Positions 8,685 to 16,317 of a stretch of 37,536 nucleotides of DNA are shown one piece after another. Where the stretch lies: assembly GCA_964484515.1 (NCBI GenBank), contig CAZAGT010000009.1, positions 1-37,536 of the forward strand, given 5' to 3'. Position 1 is the first letter of the stretch, and each line of letters opens with the position of its first letter. The position numbers and the translations under genes were made by a program. The notes below the pieces were generated by a model that made no database searches, was not told where the DNA came from, and saw only the letters and a program-made list of their open reading frames with translations. The DNA comes from CAZAGT01 sp964484515. Its GTDB lineage: Bacteria; Desulfobacterota; DSM-4660; Desulfatiglandales; HGW-15.

Positions 8685-10109
8685 ATGGATAGTAAGGCAT
8701 TCAGGGAATATGGTCACAAAATCGTTGATTGGATCGCCGAGTACATGGATCACATTGAAGACTATCCTGTTCTTGCTCAGCTTAAACCCGATGCGATCAA
8801 GCAGCAATTACCTCAGAAGCCGCCGCACAACCCGGAGAAAATGGACGATATCCTGACGGATTTCAGGGAAATCATCATACCTGGAATCACCCACTGGCAG
8901 CATCCCTCCTTTTTCGCCTATTTTCCTGCTAATACGAGTGTGCCCTCTATCCTGGCGGAGTTTCTGACCGCCGCCCTGGGTGCCCAGTGCATGGTGTGGC
9001 TGACCTCGCCCGCGGCCACGGAGCTTGAAGAGGTGGTCATGGAGTGGCTGCGGCAGATGCTTCAGCTTCCCGAGGGGTTTAGCGGCGTCATCCAGGATAG
9101 CGCCTCCACCTCGACCCTTTGTGCCCTGCTCTGCGCGCGGGAAAGGAGCACGAACTTCGCCGTCAACAGACAGGGCTTTTGGCAGGGAAGCCGCCGACCG
9201 CTGTCCATCTATACATCCGAGGAGGCCCATTCGTCGGTCGAAAAGGCGGTCAAGATCGCCGGGTTTGGCAAGGACTATCTTCGTCTCATCCCGGCTGACG
9301 ACCGGTTCGCAATGATCCCCCAGGAGCTGGAGAAGGCTATCGTCGCCGACCAAAAGAATGGTTATCTCCCATGCTGTGCCGTCGCAACAGTGGGCACGAC
9401 CTCCTCCACCGGGCTGGATCCGTTGAGGGCCATTGGGGGTGTTTGCCGCGAGCACGGTCTATGGCTCCACGTGGACGCGGCTTTGGCCGGCAGCGCCGCT
9501 ATCTTGCCCGAGATGCGCCATATCCTCGATGGGATTGAATTGGCCGATTCTTTGGTCTTCAACCCCCATAAGTGGCTATTTACAAACTTTGATTGCTCAG
9601 CCTATTTCTGTCGCGATCACAAGAGCCTGACCGCCACCTTTGAGATCCTGCCCGAATATTTGAAGACCGACGAGGATCGCAAGGTCAAGAACTTCCGCGA
9701 TTGGGGGATCCCCCTCGGCCGAAGATTCAGGGCCCTCAAGTTATGGTTTGTGATCCGCTCCTTTGGTGTCGCAGGTCTCCAGAAGAAACTCCGTCACCAC
9801 ATTGAGCTTGCCAACGAATTCGCCTCATGGGTCGGCAAAGACCCGCGTTTCGAAGTGCTGGCCCCCGTGGATGTCAATCTCGTTTGCTTCAGATATAATC
9901 CGCCTGATCGATCCTTGAGTGAGTCCGAGCTCGAAAGCGTCAACAAGCTCCTGATGGATCGGATCAACCGATCGGGAGCGTTGTTCATGACCCACACTAA
10001 ACTAAAGGGGACCTTCGCCCTCCGTCTCTGCGTCGGGCAGACAGCTACGACAAAGGTGCATGTTGAAAGGGCCTGGGAACATATCCTGGCTGAGACGGCC
10101 CGCTTGTGA
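8685..10109 (+). CDS. Group II PLP-dependent amino-acid decarboxylase (aromatic L-amino acid type)
   Basis: A 474-residue decarboxylase of the DOPA/tyrosine/tryptophan decarboxylase family, expected to make an aromatic amine and CO2. The PLP-binding lysine is K296 in NPHKW, the ring-stacking histidine is H182 in EEAHSSVEKA, and the PLP-pyridine aspartate is D264. The catalytic-loop tyrosine that separates true decarboxylases from aldehyde synthases is retained (Y325 in LPEYLKTDED), followed by the conserved LGRRFRALKLWFVIR. The usual VDAAYAG motif reads VDAALAG here, so one active-site-area tyrosine is leucine. A good AAGGAG site precedes the ATG. It stands alone with no obvious transporter nearby. 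The amino-acid preference cannot be read from sequence. Confidence 0.93.
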   Translation: MDSKAFREYGHKIVDWIAEYMDHIEDYPVLAQLKPDAIKQQLPQKPPHNPEKMDDILTDFREIIIPGITHWQHPSFFAYFPANTSVPSILAEFLTAALGAQCMVWLTSPAATELEEVVMEWLRQMLQLPEGFSGVIQDSASTSTLCALLCARERSTNFAVNRQGFWQGSRRPLSIYTSEEAHSSVEKAVKIAGFGKDYLRLIPADDRFAMIPQELEKAIVADQKNGYLPCCAVATVGTTSSTGLDPLRAIGGVCREHGLWLHVDAALAGSAAILPEMRHILDGIELADSLVFNPHKWLFTNFDCSAYFCRDHKSLTATFEILPEYLKTDEDRKVKNFRDWGIPLGRRFRALKLWFVIRSFGVAGLQKKLRHHIELANEFASWVGKDPRFEVLAPVDVNLVCFRYNPPDRSLSESELESVNKLLMDRINRSGALFMTHTKLKGTFALRLCVGQTATTKVHVERAWEHILAETARL

Positions 10110-10148
10110 GGTCAAAGGGGCCGCTTGTGGTAGGGCGCCTCTCTCGTC

Positions 10149-10178
10149 TTGATGCCGGTGGGAGTGGTTTGATATAAT
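10149..10178 (+). promoter_or_regulatory. Candidate sigma-70 promoter for the DUF362 gene
   Basis: TTGATG (10149-10154) and a perfect TATAAT (10173-10178) are spaced 18 bp apart in the 147-bp gap after the decarboxylase, so the next gene probably has its own promoter. Confidence 0.5.
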
Positions 10179-10262
10179 CCATTGTTGACGGCTCCAGCAC
10201 CGTGTCACTGGGGGTAAGGGGTCGCGAGATCTCAAGCGAATGGCCATCGCAAAGGATTGGAA

Positions 10263-11354
10263 TTGGCAGGATTTACGAGAAGAGGATTTCTCAAGGGTTC
10301 CCTTGTCATAGGTACGGCGATAACGGCCTGCCCTACGGTGCTCATCCCCAGCGTTCGCGCTGAGTGGGCCAAGCGGACCCCGATTCATCCCCAAATCGAC
10401 GACCTCAGGGTCGTCGGCCTCACCGACAAAGGCATGACCCGGGCCGAGGAGCCTGCTACCTCGTGGCGGCGTCAAAACGAGCTTGTCGATCAAGAGCTGG
10501 TTTGGGCAAACGTCGACCGGCTTGCGTGTGCTCTGGCCGAAAGGGGAAATCCGGCCGGGGCTTGGCGGGCCATCTTTGTCAAGCCGCCTTACAAAAGCTG
10601 GTCGGACACCGTTGTCGCCGTCAAGACAAACAATATCGGCAGGCAGCATACGCGCAGCGCCGTGATGACAAAGATATGCCATGTCCTGCACGACACTCTC
10701 GGTGTCAAACCGTCCAACATCCACATCTACGATGCGTGCCATGGGCGAAACATGCTCAGGGATACACCATTTGAGGCATTACCGGAAGGATGCCGCATCG
10801 AGGGGACCTGGGGCGGCAGCCAAACCGCCACCATGGTTCCGGCGCCCTGGAAAGATGGAAAACGAGAGGCTCAGTGCCTCAAATATCTGGTAGACGGTAC
10901 GGTCGATATCCTGATCAACATCGCCATGTGCAAAGGCCATAGTAACCGATTCGGCCGTTTCACCATGACCATGAAGAACCATTTCGGCACCTTTTCCCCC
11001 AAACACGGCCACAAGAAATCGAGTTTCGAGTACCTCCTCGCGATCAACCAGACCCCCGAGATACTCGGCCCGATGGACAAACGATCAGGGAGAGTCCTCT
11101 ATCCGCGCCAGCAGCTCTGTCTCGTGGATGCCCTTTGGGCCAGCGAGGGGGGCCCAGGAGGTAAGCCCAGTCACCAGCCGAACTTCCTTGCGATGGGAGT
11201 CTCCTCGCCTGTAGTCGATTACCTCGTGGCAACCGACTTACGAAGACGGACGATGGGCTGGGAAATCAATATGAGCGCGCTTCGCGAGATGCTCGCTGCT
11301 TTTGGTTACCATCAGGGCGACCTCCCGAATAGGGGTGGGATCATAAAGGCCTGA
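10263..11354 (+). CDS. Tat-signal DUF362 domain protein
   Basis: A protein of 363 residues with a twin-arginine signal at the extreme N-terminus (TRRGFLKGSLVIGTAITA), predicting export of a folded and perhaps cofactor-bearing protein. The body matches the DUF362 family: conserved wording such as VFVKPPYKSWSDTVVAVKTN-like and IHIYDACHGRNM, and NIAMCKGHSNRFGRFTMTMK. No ferredoxin domain is fused, unlike many DUF362 proteins. TTG 10263 is preferred as start because AAAGGA (10251-10256) lies 6 nt upstream; TTG 10257 directly abuts that site. Function of the family is poorly defined. Confidence 0.85.
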   Translation: MAGFTRRGFLKGSLVIGTAITACPTVLIPSVRAEWAKRTPIHPQIDDLRVVGLTDKGMTRAEEPATSWRRQNELVDQELVWANVDRLACALAERGNPAGAWRAIFVKPPYKSWSDTVVAVKTNNIGRQHTRSAVMTKICHVLHDTLGVKPSNIHIYDACHGRNMLRDTPFEALPEGCRIEGTWGGSQTATMVPAPWKDGKREAQCLKYLVDGTVDILINIAMCKGHSNRFGRFTMTMKNHFGTFSPKHGHKKSSFEYLLAINQTPEILGPMDKRSGRVLYPRQQLCLVDALWASEGGPGGKPSHQPNFLAMGVSSPVVDYLVATDLRRRTMGWEINMSALREMLAAFGYHQGDLPNRGGIIKA

Positions 11355-11450
11355 TCTCTCTTCAATAACATCTAAACCAGACTCGCATGGGTGAACCGGG
11401 CCGTCATGGATTCCAATACGACCGTGACCCTCTTCAGATAGGTAATTTCT

Positions 11451-11479
11451 TTGACCAATGGAGGAGTTTATATTAGAAT
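11451..11479 (+). promoter_or_regulatory. Candidate sigma-70 promoter for khpA
   Basis: TTGACC (11451-11456) and TAGAAT (11474-11479) are separated by 17 bp, about 120 nt before the KH-protein start. Confidence 0.45.
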
Positions 11480-11600
11480 CTAGGTAACTTTAACCCCATT
11501 ATCATACGGCTGCCTGACCTGACTAGGAGTAAGACCTGGAATCACGTGGCACAGCTATGGCATGGATCGAGTCTTGAAAGCAAAAAGGGAGGCCAGTGAG

Positions 11601-11831
11601 ATGAAGGAATTGATCGCGTACATCGCAAAGGCCCTGGTGGACAACCCGGATGAGGTGGAAGTCACCGAAATCGAAGGGGAACATTCTTCCGTCATCGAAC
11701 TTAAGGTAGCCAAGGGGGATCTCGGTAAGGTTATCGGTAAACAGGGCCGGACGGCCCAAGCCATGAGAACGATCCTCAATGCCGCCTCCGCAAAGGTAAA
11801 GAAGCGCTGCGCCCTGGAGCTCATCGAGTAA
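11601..11831 (+). CDS. khpA: KH-domain RNA-binding protein KhpA
   Basis: A 76-residue single KH domain protein beginning MKELIAYIAKALVDNPDEVEV, the standard KhpA start. The RNA-binding GxxG loop is GKQG (46-49) in LGKVIGKQGRTAQAMRTIL. KhpA binds RNA, often with KhpB, and affects division and small-RNA activity in Gram-positives. A longer frame opens at 11562, but ATG 11601 has a clear AGGGAGG ribosome-binding site about 8 nt away and gives the family length. Usually khpA lies between rpsP and rimM; here it is alone with its own candidate promoter. Confidence 0.93.
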   Translation: MKELIAYIAKALVDNPDEVEVTEIEGEHSSVIELKVAKGDLGKVIGKQGRTAQAMRTILNAASAKVKKRCALELIE

Positions 11832-12133
11832 TTGAGTGGGAATCCGCGGAGAGCGTTTTTTCAGAGGGTTGATGGCCGCCTGGAGTGGTTTGCTCGGCAA
11901 TGAAGGGGAGGAAGCCGATACCGGACCGATTTCTCTCTGCCGAAGACCACCTCCAAACGTCCAGGGGATGCCGCTTTAGCCGGCTGAACCTTCGTCGAGC
12001 CCTCAGTCGCGTTGGATCCTTTCCGATCTATCAACGGCTCGCAGTCAATGTTTCCTGCCGATCGACGTGGATTACCTGCTACGAGTACTCGCCTATTCTT
12101 CCAAATGAATCCGCAAAAGACGCTCTCGCTCTC
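11832..12133. other. Intergenic region without a supported gene
   Basis: Between khpA and the IHF/HU promoter I see no convincing gene. GCG followed by six T residues (about 11856-11864) could belong to a weak terminator but lacks a strong stem. An 87-codon open frame at 11885-12148 has unnatural composition and runs into the downstream promoter. Confidence 0.5.
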
Positions 12134-12163
12134 TTGACAACAATATAAGTTATTGTTTATACT
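12134..12163 (+). promoter_or_regulatory. Sigma-70 promoter for the IHF/HU gene
   Basis: A perfect -35 TTGACA (12134-12139) and TATACT (12158-12163) are 18 bp apart within an AT-rich stretch, about 30 nt before the coding start. Confidence 0.65.
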
Positions 12164-12193
12164 ATATCTTTAACTAGCTTTTGGAGGTAGCCA

Positions 12194-12478
12194 ATGACCA
12201 AATCCGAATTGATAGAGGTCTTGAGTGGAAGAACGGGCCTCTCGAAGACCAAGGCCGAGGAGGTCGTAAACGTCGCCTTTGCCGCCATGTCAAGCGCCCT
12301 CGCCGCCGGCAATCGTGTTGAAATACGGGGCTTTGGAAGCTTCAAGGTCAAGGAATACGAAGGGTATACGGGGCGAAACCCCAAGACCGGCGAATTGATC
12401 AAAGTCCGGTCCAAGAAATTACCCTTTTTCAAGTGTGGTAAGGAGCTCAAGGAAAGGGTGGATTTCAGCGTCCTATGA
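12194..12478 (+). CDS. IHF/HU-family nucleoid DNA-binding protein (IHF-beta-like)
   Basis: A 94-residue member of the HU/IHF family. MTKSELIEVLSGRTGLSKTK, RVEIRGFGSFKV, GRNPKTGELI and the FKCGKELKERV ending match the family from end to end; the opening MTKSELIE and the GRNPKTG arm are most like the IHF beta subunit. It bends DNA and supports transcription, replication and recombination. A strong GGAGG ribosome-binding site precedes the ATG. No alpha-subunit gene is adjacent, so it may pair with a partner elsewhere or act as a homodimer. A cysteine in the usual FKPGK position (FKCGK) is uncommon. Confidence 0.93.
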   Translation: MTKSELIEVLSGRTGLSKTKAEEVVNVAFAAMSSALAAGNRVEIRGFGSFKVKEYEGYTGRNPKTGELIKVRSKKLPFFKCGKELKERVDFSVL

Positions 12479-12540
12479 CGTCCTGAGTCCAGTGAAGACC
12501 TAAAGCCCGCCGTGCGATTAGGCCGATCCTATTTTCCCCT

Positions 12541-13008
12541 GTGCCGGCTCGAGAAGAAACGGTGAAGAAAGACATCGACCCACGTATGCATTCCGCAGAG
12601 CACATCTTGAATCAGACTATGGTCGCCATGTTCGGGATTAAGCGCTGTTTCAGTGCTCATATTGAGAAGAAGAAGTCGAAATGCGATTACCATATCGACC
12701 GCCCCTTGACGTCGGAGGAGATCGGACATGTGGAAAAAAGGGTGAACGAGATCATCGCTGCCGATTTGCCGGTTACGGAGCATTTTACGACACGAACCGA
12801 ATCCAAGGTCCGTTTTAACCTGGACCGGCTTCCGAAGGATTCGAATGATACCGTAAGAATCGTTGAGATCGGCGATTATGACGCCTGCCCTTGCATCGGT
12901 CCACACGTCGGCTCCACAAAGGAGATCGGCCTGTTCAGAATCGTTTCAACGAGCTTCGAGAAAGGTGTCCTGCGAATCAGATACAAGCTTGCTGCGCCGG
13001 CGCCATAA
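12541..13008 (+). CDS. Stand-alone tRNA-editing (AlaRS/ThrRS SAD-type) domain protein
   Basis: About 155 residues with the zinc-binding editing-site signature of the second additional domain: HSAEH (H17, H21) near the N-terminus and CPCIGPH (C118, H122) near the C-terminus. Free-standing AlaX-type proteins hydrolyse mischarged tRNA, such as Ser- or Gly-tRNA(Ala); the substrate here is unknown. The central part is shorter and more divergent than classical AlaX. GTG 12541 lacks a ribosome-binding site; GTG 12562 (MKKDIDPRMHSAEH) is equally possible. It may be co-transcribed with the IHF-like gene 62 bp upstream. Confidence 0.8.
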   Translation: MPAREETVKKDIDPRMHSAEHILNQTMVAMFGIKRCFSAHIEKKKSKCDYHIDRPLTSEEIGHVEKRVNEIIAADLPVTEHFTTRTESKVRFNLDRLPKDSNDTVRIVEIGDYDACPCIGPHVGSTKEIGLFRIVSTSFEKGVLRIRYKLAAPAP

Positions 13009-13068
13009 CCGGGGACTGAATCTGTAAGACCTTTCTCCAACTACCCAATGGCATTGCTGCAATAACGC

Positions 13069-13830
13069 GTGGGGTTCCCTGTTCAGGAATCCATTCCCCT
13101 ATCGGCCATGGAAGATACCGAAAAACTCCGAGGACAGACTATCCACAAGCTTCTAGAGGAGCTTGAGAGAAAGGAGGAACCCCTTCGCCTGATGCTATCG
13201 GAGATGGATTATGAAAGCCGAGTGAAGATCGTCGATCGCCGCGTTGCAGATGATGAAGCCTACTTCGCATTCGTTGCACCGGAGGGATTCGAGGACGTGA
13301 TGGCGGCGTCCGCGCATCGCAAGGTTCATTTCGAATTCATAGGCAGGGACAGGGTTCCGCACTTCTTTGAGGCCACCGAAGTTCACCATCTTGATGATAA
13401 GATGTGGGTCAGGTATCCTGCGGTAATTGAGCGAAAGCAGCGAAGGGAGTACTTTCGCTTGGACGCCCCCCTGGGGATGAAGATCACGCTCTCCCACGAA
13501 GCCGTCACGGAAGAGATGGTTGTCTTGAATCTTAGCGAGAGGGGCGCCCTGGTCACATTCACGCGCAAGGAAGCACAGCGAATGCCCGTCATGGAAGTCG
13601 GAACGGAACTTAAAGACTTGTGCCTCGTATTCTCCACGGAGGGGGAAGAACTCGAATTAGAGATCGAAGAGGCGGTCGTGAGAATAGCCAAACCGGATCC
13701 GCGAATTGGACGCCGTGTGTATGGGCTGGAGTTCACCGGCATTGACGAGCAAGACCGCGTTACGTTGAGAGAGTTTATCTACCGCTTCCAAAGAAAGATC
13801 CTCCGCCGGAGAGGCTTCCTGGAGAAATGA
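13069..13830 (+). CDS. PilZ-domain c-di-GMP-binding protein (YcgR-like)
   Basis: About 253 residues. The C-terminal half is a PilZ domain with both c-di-GMP contact motifs: the arginine motif RREYFR and NLSERG, matching the (D/N)xSxxG motif. The N-terminal half (about 30-135) is a beta-rich module ending DKMWVRYPAVIE, like the YcgR N-terminal domain of flagellar and pilus brakes. It probably alters motility or exopolysaccharide export in response to c-di-GMP. No ribosome-binding site decides between GTG 13069 and ATG 13108. It is followed by envelope/pilus-type genes, which fits a motility role. Confidence 0.85.
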   Translation: MGFPVQESIPLSAMEDTEKLRGQTIHKLLEELERKEEPLRLMLSEMDYESRVKIVDRRVADDEAYFAFVAPEGFEDVMAASAHRKVHFEFIGRDRVPHFFEATEVHHLDDKMWVRYPAVIERKQRREYFRLDAPLGMKITLSHEAVTEEMVVLNLSERGALVTFTRKEAQRMPVMEVGTELKDLCLVFSTEGEELELEIEEAVVRIAKPDPRIGRRVYGLEFTGIDEQDRVTLREFIYRFQRKILRRRGFLEK

Positions 13831-13915
13831 CCCGTCCCTCACCTTTCCCATTTTGAATTTTGATGTCTTGCATCTCGTGAGTCGTGACTTTTCACTCGTA
13901 ACTCCTCTTTAAACC
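13831..13915. other. Intergenic start of a 744-bp gap
   Basis: The gap from 13831 to 14574 holds no full gene. It contains an inverted-repeat copy (13916-14040), a long hairpin region (14134-14213), several GGGTAAAC-type sites and a sigma-54-like promoter, listed separately. This first segment itself shows nothing recognisable. Confidence 0.5.
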
Positions 13916-14040
13916 CTCGTATGAAACTTCATGAAATGGGGCCTAAGATTACCCTATCTCGAACAGTTGTCGAAGGATCTCAAAATGCCAAATTCGAGTA
14001 CCAACTTCGTGAAGTTTCCCGGTCGATCAAACCGGCCGCC
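13916..14040 (+). repeat. Repeat copy 1 of an inverted pair flanking the ExeA-like gene
   Basis: This stretch matches, in reverse complement, 16041-16164. Shared blocks include TATCTCGAACAGT, ACCAACTTC(A/G)TGAAGTTTCC and CGGTCGATCAA. A single-base indel separates the two copies. The block AACTTC-GT-GAAGTT is itself a small palindrome, conserved as AACTTC-AT-GAAGTT in the other copy. With the indel corrected both copies could encode a similar peptide of about 30 residues (around PYLEQ and NFxKFPGRS), so a short coding origin is possible. Confidence 0.75.
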
Positions 14041-14133
14041 CTCCCGAGGCGGGTAAACTCCTGAGGCAAGCGGCGCTGAGTCCTATGATCTGAGCGTCCT
14101 TGCTCAATAAACCCTAACGTTGCAAAAGTCGAG

Positions 14134-14213
14134 GATGCCGCAGATTCCAGGCGCCAAGGGTGCAGCCGTAGTAACCTACTGCAAGCCCTTGGCAACGCAG
14201 AAGATGCGGTATC
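14134..14213. other. Nested hairpin, candidate structured RNA or DNA
   Basis: An outer stem GATGCCGCA (14134-14142) / TGCGGTATC (14205-14213) pairs over 9 positions with one G-U. Inside it GCCAAGGG (14153-14160) pairs perfectly with CCCTTGGC (14186-14193), topped by TGCAG/CTGCA and GTAG/CTAC around a TAAC loop. It lies just beyond repeat copy 1. It does not match a riboswitch class I know. It could be part of a dispersed repeat element rather than a functional RNA. Confidence 0.4.
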
Positions 14214-14508
14214 ATCGGCTTTCCTGAAGGGTAAACAACACGGCGTCTTTTAGTTTACGCTGGATGTCACAGCCGGTTATATCCAGAGTGAACGTCAAAA
14301 ATGGCGGAGAGCGTTGCTATCTTTGTCTTTCCACACCTTTCGACGTGTTGTTTATGCAACAGTAGGGTAAACGTAGTATGTAACGTTTTACCACGAAGTG
14401 CCTGCAAGCAAGCTTACGACAATGGTAATTCCTTACACATCTCGTTCCCGCATATCCGGGCCGCACCGCAACAGTTTGTAATCACTATTATTTAAAAGCA
14501 ACGAGGTA

Positions 14509-14524
14509 TGGCATAGTTTTCGCT
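14509..14524 (+). promoter_or_regulatory. Candidate sigma-54 (RpoN) promoter for the ExeA-like gene
   Basis: TGGCATAGTTTTCGCT has the GG and GC dinucleotides at the exact -24/-12 spacing and agrees with TGGCA...T.GCW except for C where T is usual before GC. It lies about 50 nt before the start codon. A bacterial enhancer-binding protein would be required; the inverted GGTAAAC/GTTTACC-like elements upstream (14229-14392) could be its sites. Confidence 0.5.
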
Positions 14525-14574
14525 TTGATGGGCGCAACGACATAACGCTTGCCATCAGAGAGGTAGTGAAGACC

Positions 14575-15981
14575 GTGTATGCAGACCATTACAGACTAAA
14601 GGAAAAGCCCTTTGAACTAGCACCTTCAACCCGGTTCTTGTACTTGGGTGACGCACATCAAGAGGCCCTGGATCTACTGATCTACGGCGTCATGGAGCGA
14701 AGGGGTTTTATTCTACTGACAGGTGAGGTCGGTTCCGGGAAGTCAACCATGGTTCAGGCGCTCCTGAGCAACTTGAATGACGATGTCAGTTACCTCTACC
14801 TCGCAAACCCCCTATCCTCTCCACTGGAGTTCATGAACTACCTGGCTGCAAAGGTCCTTAAGCAGGAGACGCCGATTCAATCAAAGGCGGAGTTCTTGAT
14901 CGCCTATGAGGCATTCCTGGAGAAGCTCCGTCAGCATCAGAAGAGTTTTATTTTGATCGTCGATGAAGCCCAAAAACTCTCTTTCGATCTGCTGGACGAG
15001 CTAAGGCTCCTGTCGAATATGGGTGCATCCGAAGGTAACCTCGTCAACATCTTTTTTGTCGGTCAACCGGAATTTGTAACCACTCTCAATGATCCCAGGT
15101 GCCGTCCTCTCTTACAGCGGATCGGCAACCGCTATCACATTCCCCCCCTGGATCTTGAGGGGACAAGGAAGTATATGGCGACCCGCTTGAAGGCCGCCGG
15201 TGTAACCAATCTCAACGACCTGTTCTCTAAGCAAGCCGTCCGAGCCATCCACCGCTATTCAGGCGGTTATCCTCGCACGATCAACATCCTCGCCGACAAC
15301 TGCTTGCTGCTGGGCTATTCCATGGCGAAAAAGACGGTCAACCGCGACATGGTCAAGGCGAGTTACGAAGAGCTTAGGCCTCACGGTATCGGGGCTGAGA
15401 CCGAAGACGCGAAACCGGTCCTGCCCGAGGCCCATAAGGTCGCCAAGGCGCGAACGACAAACCACGGATTACGATGGACCACTGCTGCCTTTCTGCTCGC
15501 GATCGGATTCGTCATCGCCCTGGGTGCAGGCTGGAAAGGGTCCGAAATCATATCGCATATCTCGCACTACAAGCAATTGCTGCAGCAGATCTCTGCAACT
15601 GCTTCTCCAACAGCCGTCTCGACGCAGCGGCAGCCCATCACTCGCCCGGAGAGTATTGCATCGGAAGAAGGGCAGTCGATCACCGGTCCGGTAATTTCAT
15701 CGGTACATGGAGAGCAAGACGTTATCTCGCACCGCCCGGCCCCGGCTGCCAAAGAAAATCTGGACCCAGTTCTTCACACGCTAGAAGAGCCCACGGACTC
15801 TGAACGGGCCGTTATTGTTCAGCAGGGAAACAGCTTGGGCCAGTTGGCCGCCAACTTCTACGGTAAAGTCGACAGGAGCATCCTTGAGCACCTCAAAAAG
15901 CACAACCCTGAGATTGAGAACATCAACGTGATTCAGGTGGGCCAAAGGATCTTCTTCCCGCCGATCCCGGTGCATGAGTAA
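14575..15981 (+). CDS. ExeA/GspA-like AAA+ ATPase with membrane segment and C-terminal LysM
   Basis: A 468-residue protein. The start MYADHYRLKEKPFELAPS is the classic opening of ExeA/GspA and MshM-like ATPases. Walker A is GEVGSGKST (50-58), Walker B ILIVDEA (about 126-132). One transmembrane segment (about 301-320, AAFLLAIGFVIALGAGW) separates the cytoplasmic ATPase from a periplasmic part that ends in a LysM-like module (about 410-466, VIVQQGNSLGQLAANFYG to VGQRIFF). ExeA couples ATP hydrolysis to opening the peptidoglycan for secretin or pilus assembly; related proteins also occur in exopolysaccharide/exosortase loci. GTG 14575 is preferred over GTG 14566, which sits only 2 nt after AGAGAGG (14557-14563). 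Confidence 0.88.
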   Translation: MYADHYRLKEKPFELAPSTRFLYLGDAHQEALDLLIYGVMERRGFILLTGEVGSGKSTMVQALLSNLNDDVSYLYLANPLSSPLEFMNYLAAKVLKQETPIQSKAEFLIAYEAFLEKLRQHQKSFILIVDEAQKLSFDLLDELRLLSNMGASEGNLVNIFFVGQPEFVTTLNDPRCRPLLQRIGNRYHIPPLDLEGTRKYMATRLKAAGVTNLNDLFSKQAVRAIHRYSGGYPRTINILADNCLLLGYSMAKKTVNRDMVKASYEELRPHGIGAETEDAKPVLPEAHKVAKARTTNHGLRWTTAAFLLAIGFVIALGAGWKGSEIISHISHYKQLLQQISATASPTAVSTQRQPITRPESIASEEGQSITGPVISSVHGEQDVISHRPAPAAKENLDPVLHTLEEPTDSERAVIVQQGNSLGQLAANFYGKVDRSILEHLKKHNPEIENINVIQVGQRIFFPPIPVHE

Positions 15982-16040
15982 CTGTCAAAGCCTGGGCAAC
16001 CCTAATTGAGCAAAGCAACAATTGGGGTGTCTTGCCGCGG

Positions 16041-16164
16041 GGCGGCCAGGTTGATCGACCGGGAAACTTCATGAAGTTGGTATTCGAATTCGACATTTTT
16101 ATATTCTTCGCCGACTGTTCGAGATAAGGTATCACAGACCTCATTTCATGGAGTTTCCTACGAG
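16041..16164 (-). repeat. Repeat copy 2 (inverted) after the ExeA-like gene
   Basis: Reverse complement of 13916-14040 with scattered substitutions and one indel. Weak similarity continues towards the ExeA stop codon (to about 16008, the TTGCTCAAT block). The rest of the 336-bp gap (15982-16317) shows only the ribosome-binding site of the next gene. Confidence 0.75.
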
Positions 16165-16317
16165 CCTAAGGTTTCACGAGGCTGGAGTATATCTCACCCT
16201 ACGAGGGAACATAATTCCTGAGTTCACTGACCTGCTGTTTGTAATGGAGAAAGAACGACGGGCGTTGAAAATCTTTGTTCAATACGGGTGATACCTTGAT
16301 AAGGGAGGCGAGTTGCT

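Noticed and set aside
11885..12148. An 87-codon plus-strand frame
   Set aside because: Low natural composition, no ribosome-binding site and overlap with the IHF-like promoter.
14134..14213. c-di-GMP (GEMM) riboswitch before the ExeA-like gene
   Set aside because: Neither the conserved purine-rich junction nor the tetraloop receptor of that class is present, and the transcript of the sigma-54 promoter would start downstream.
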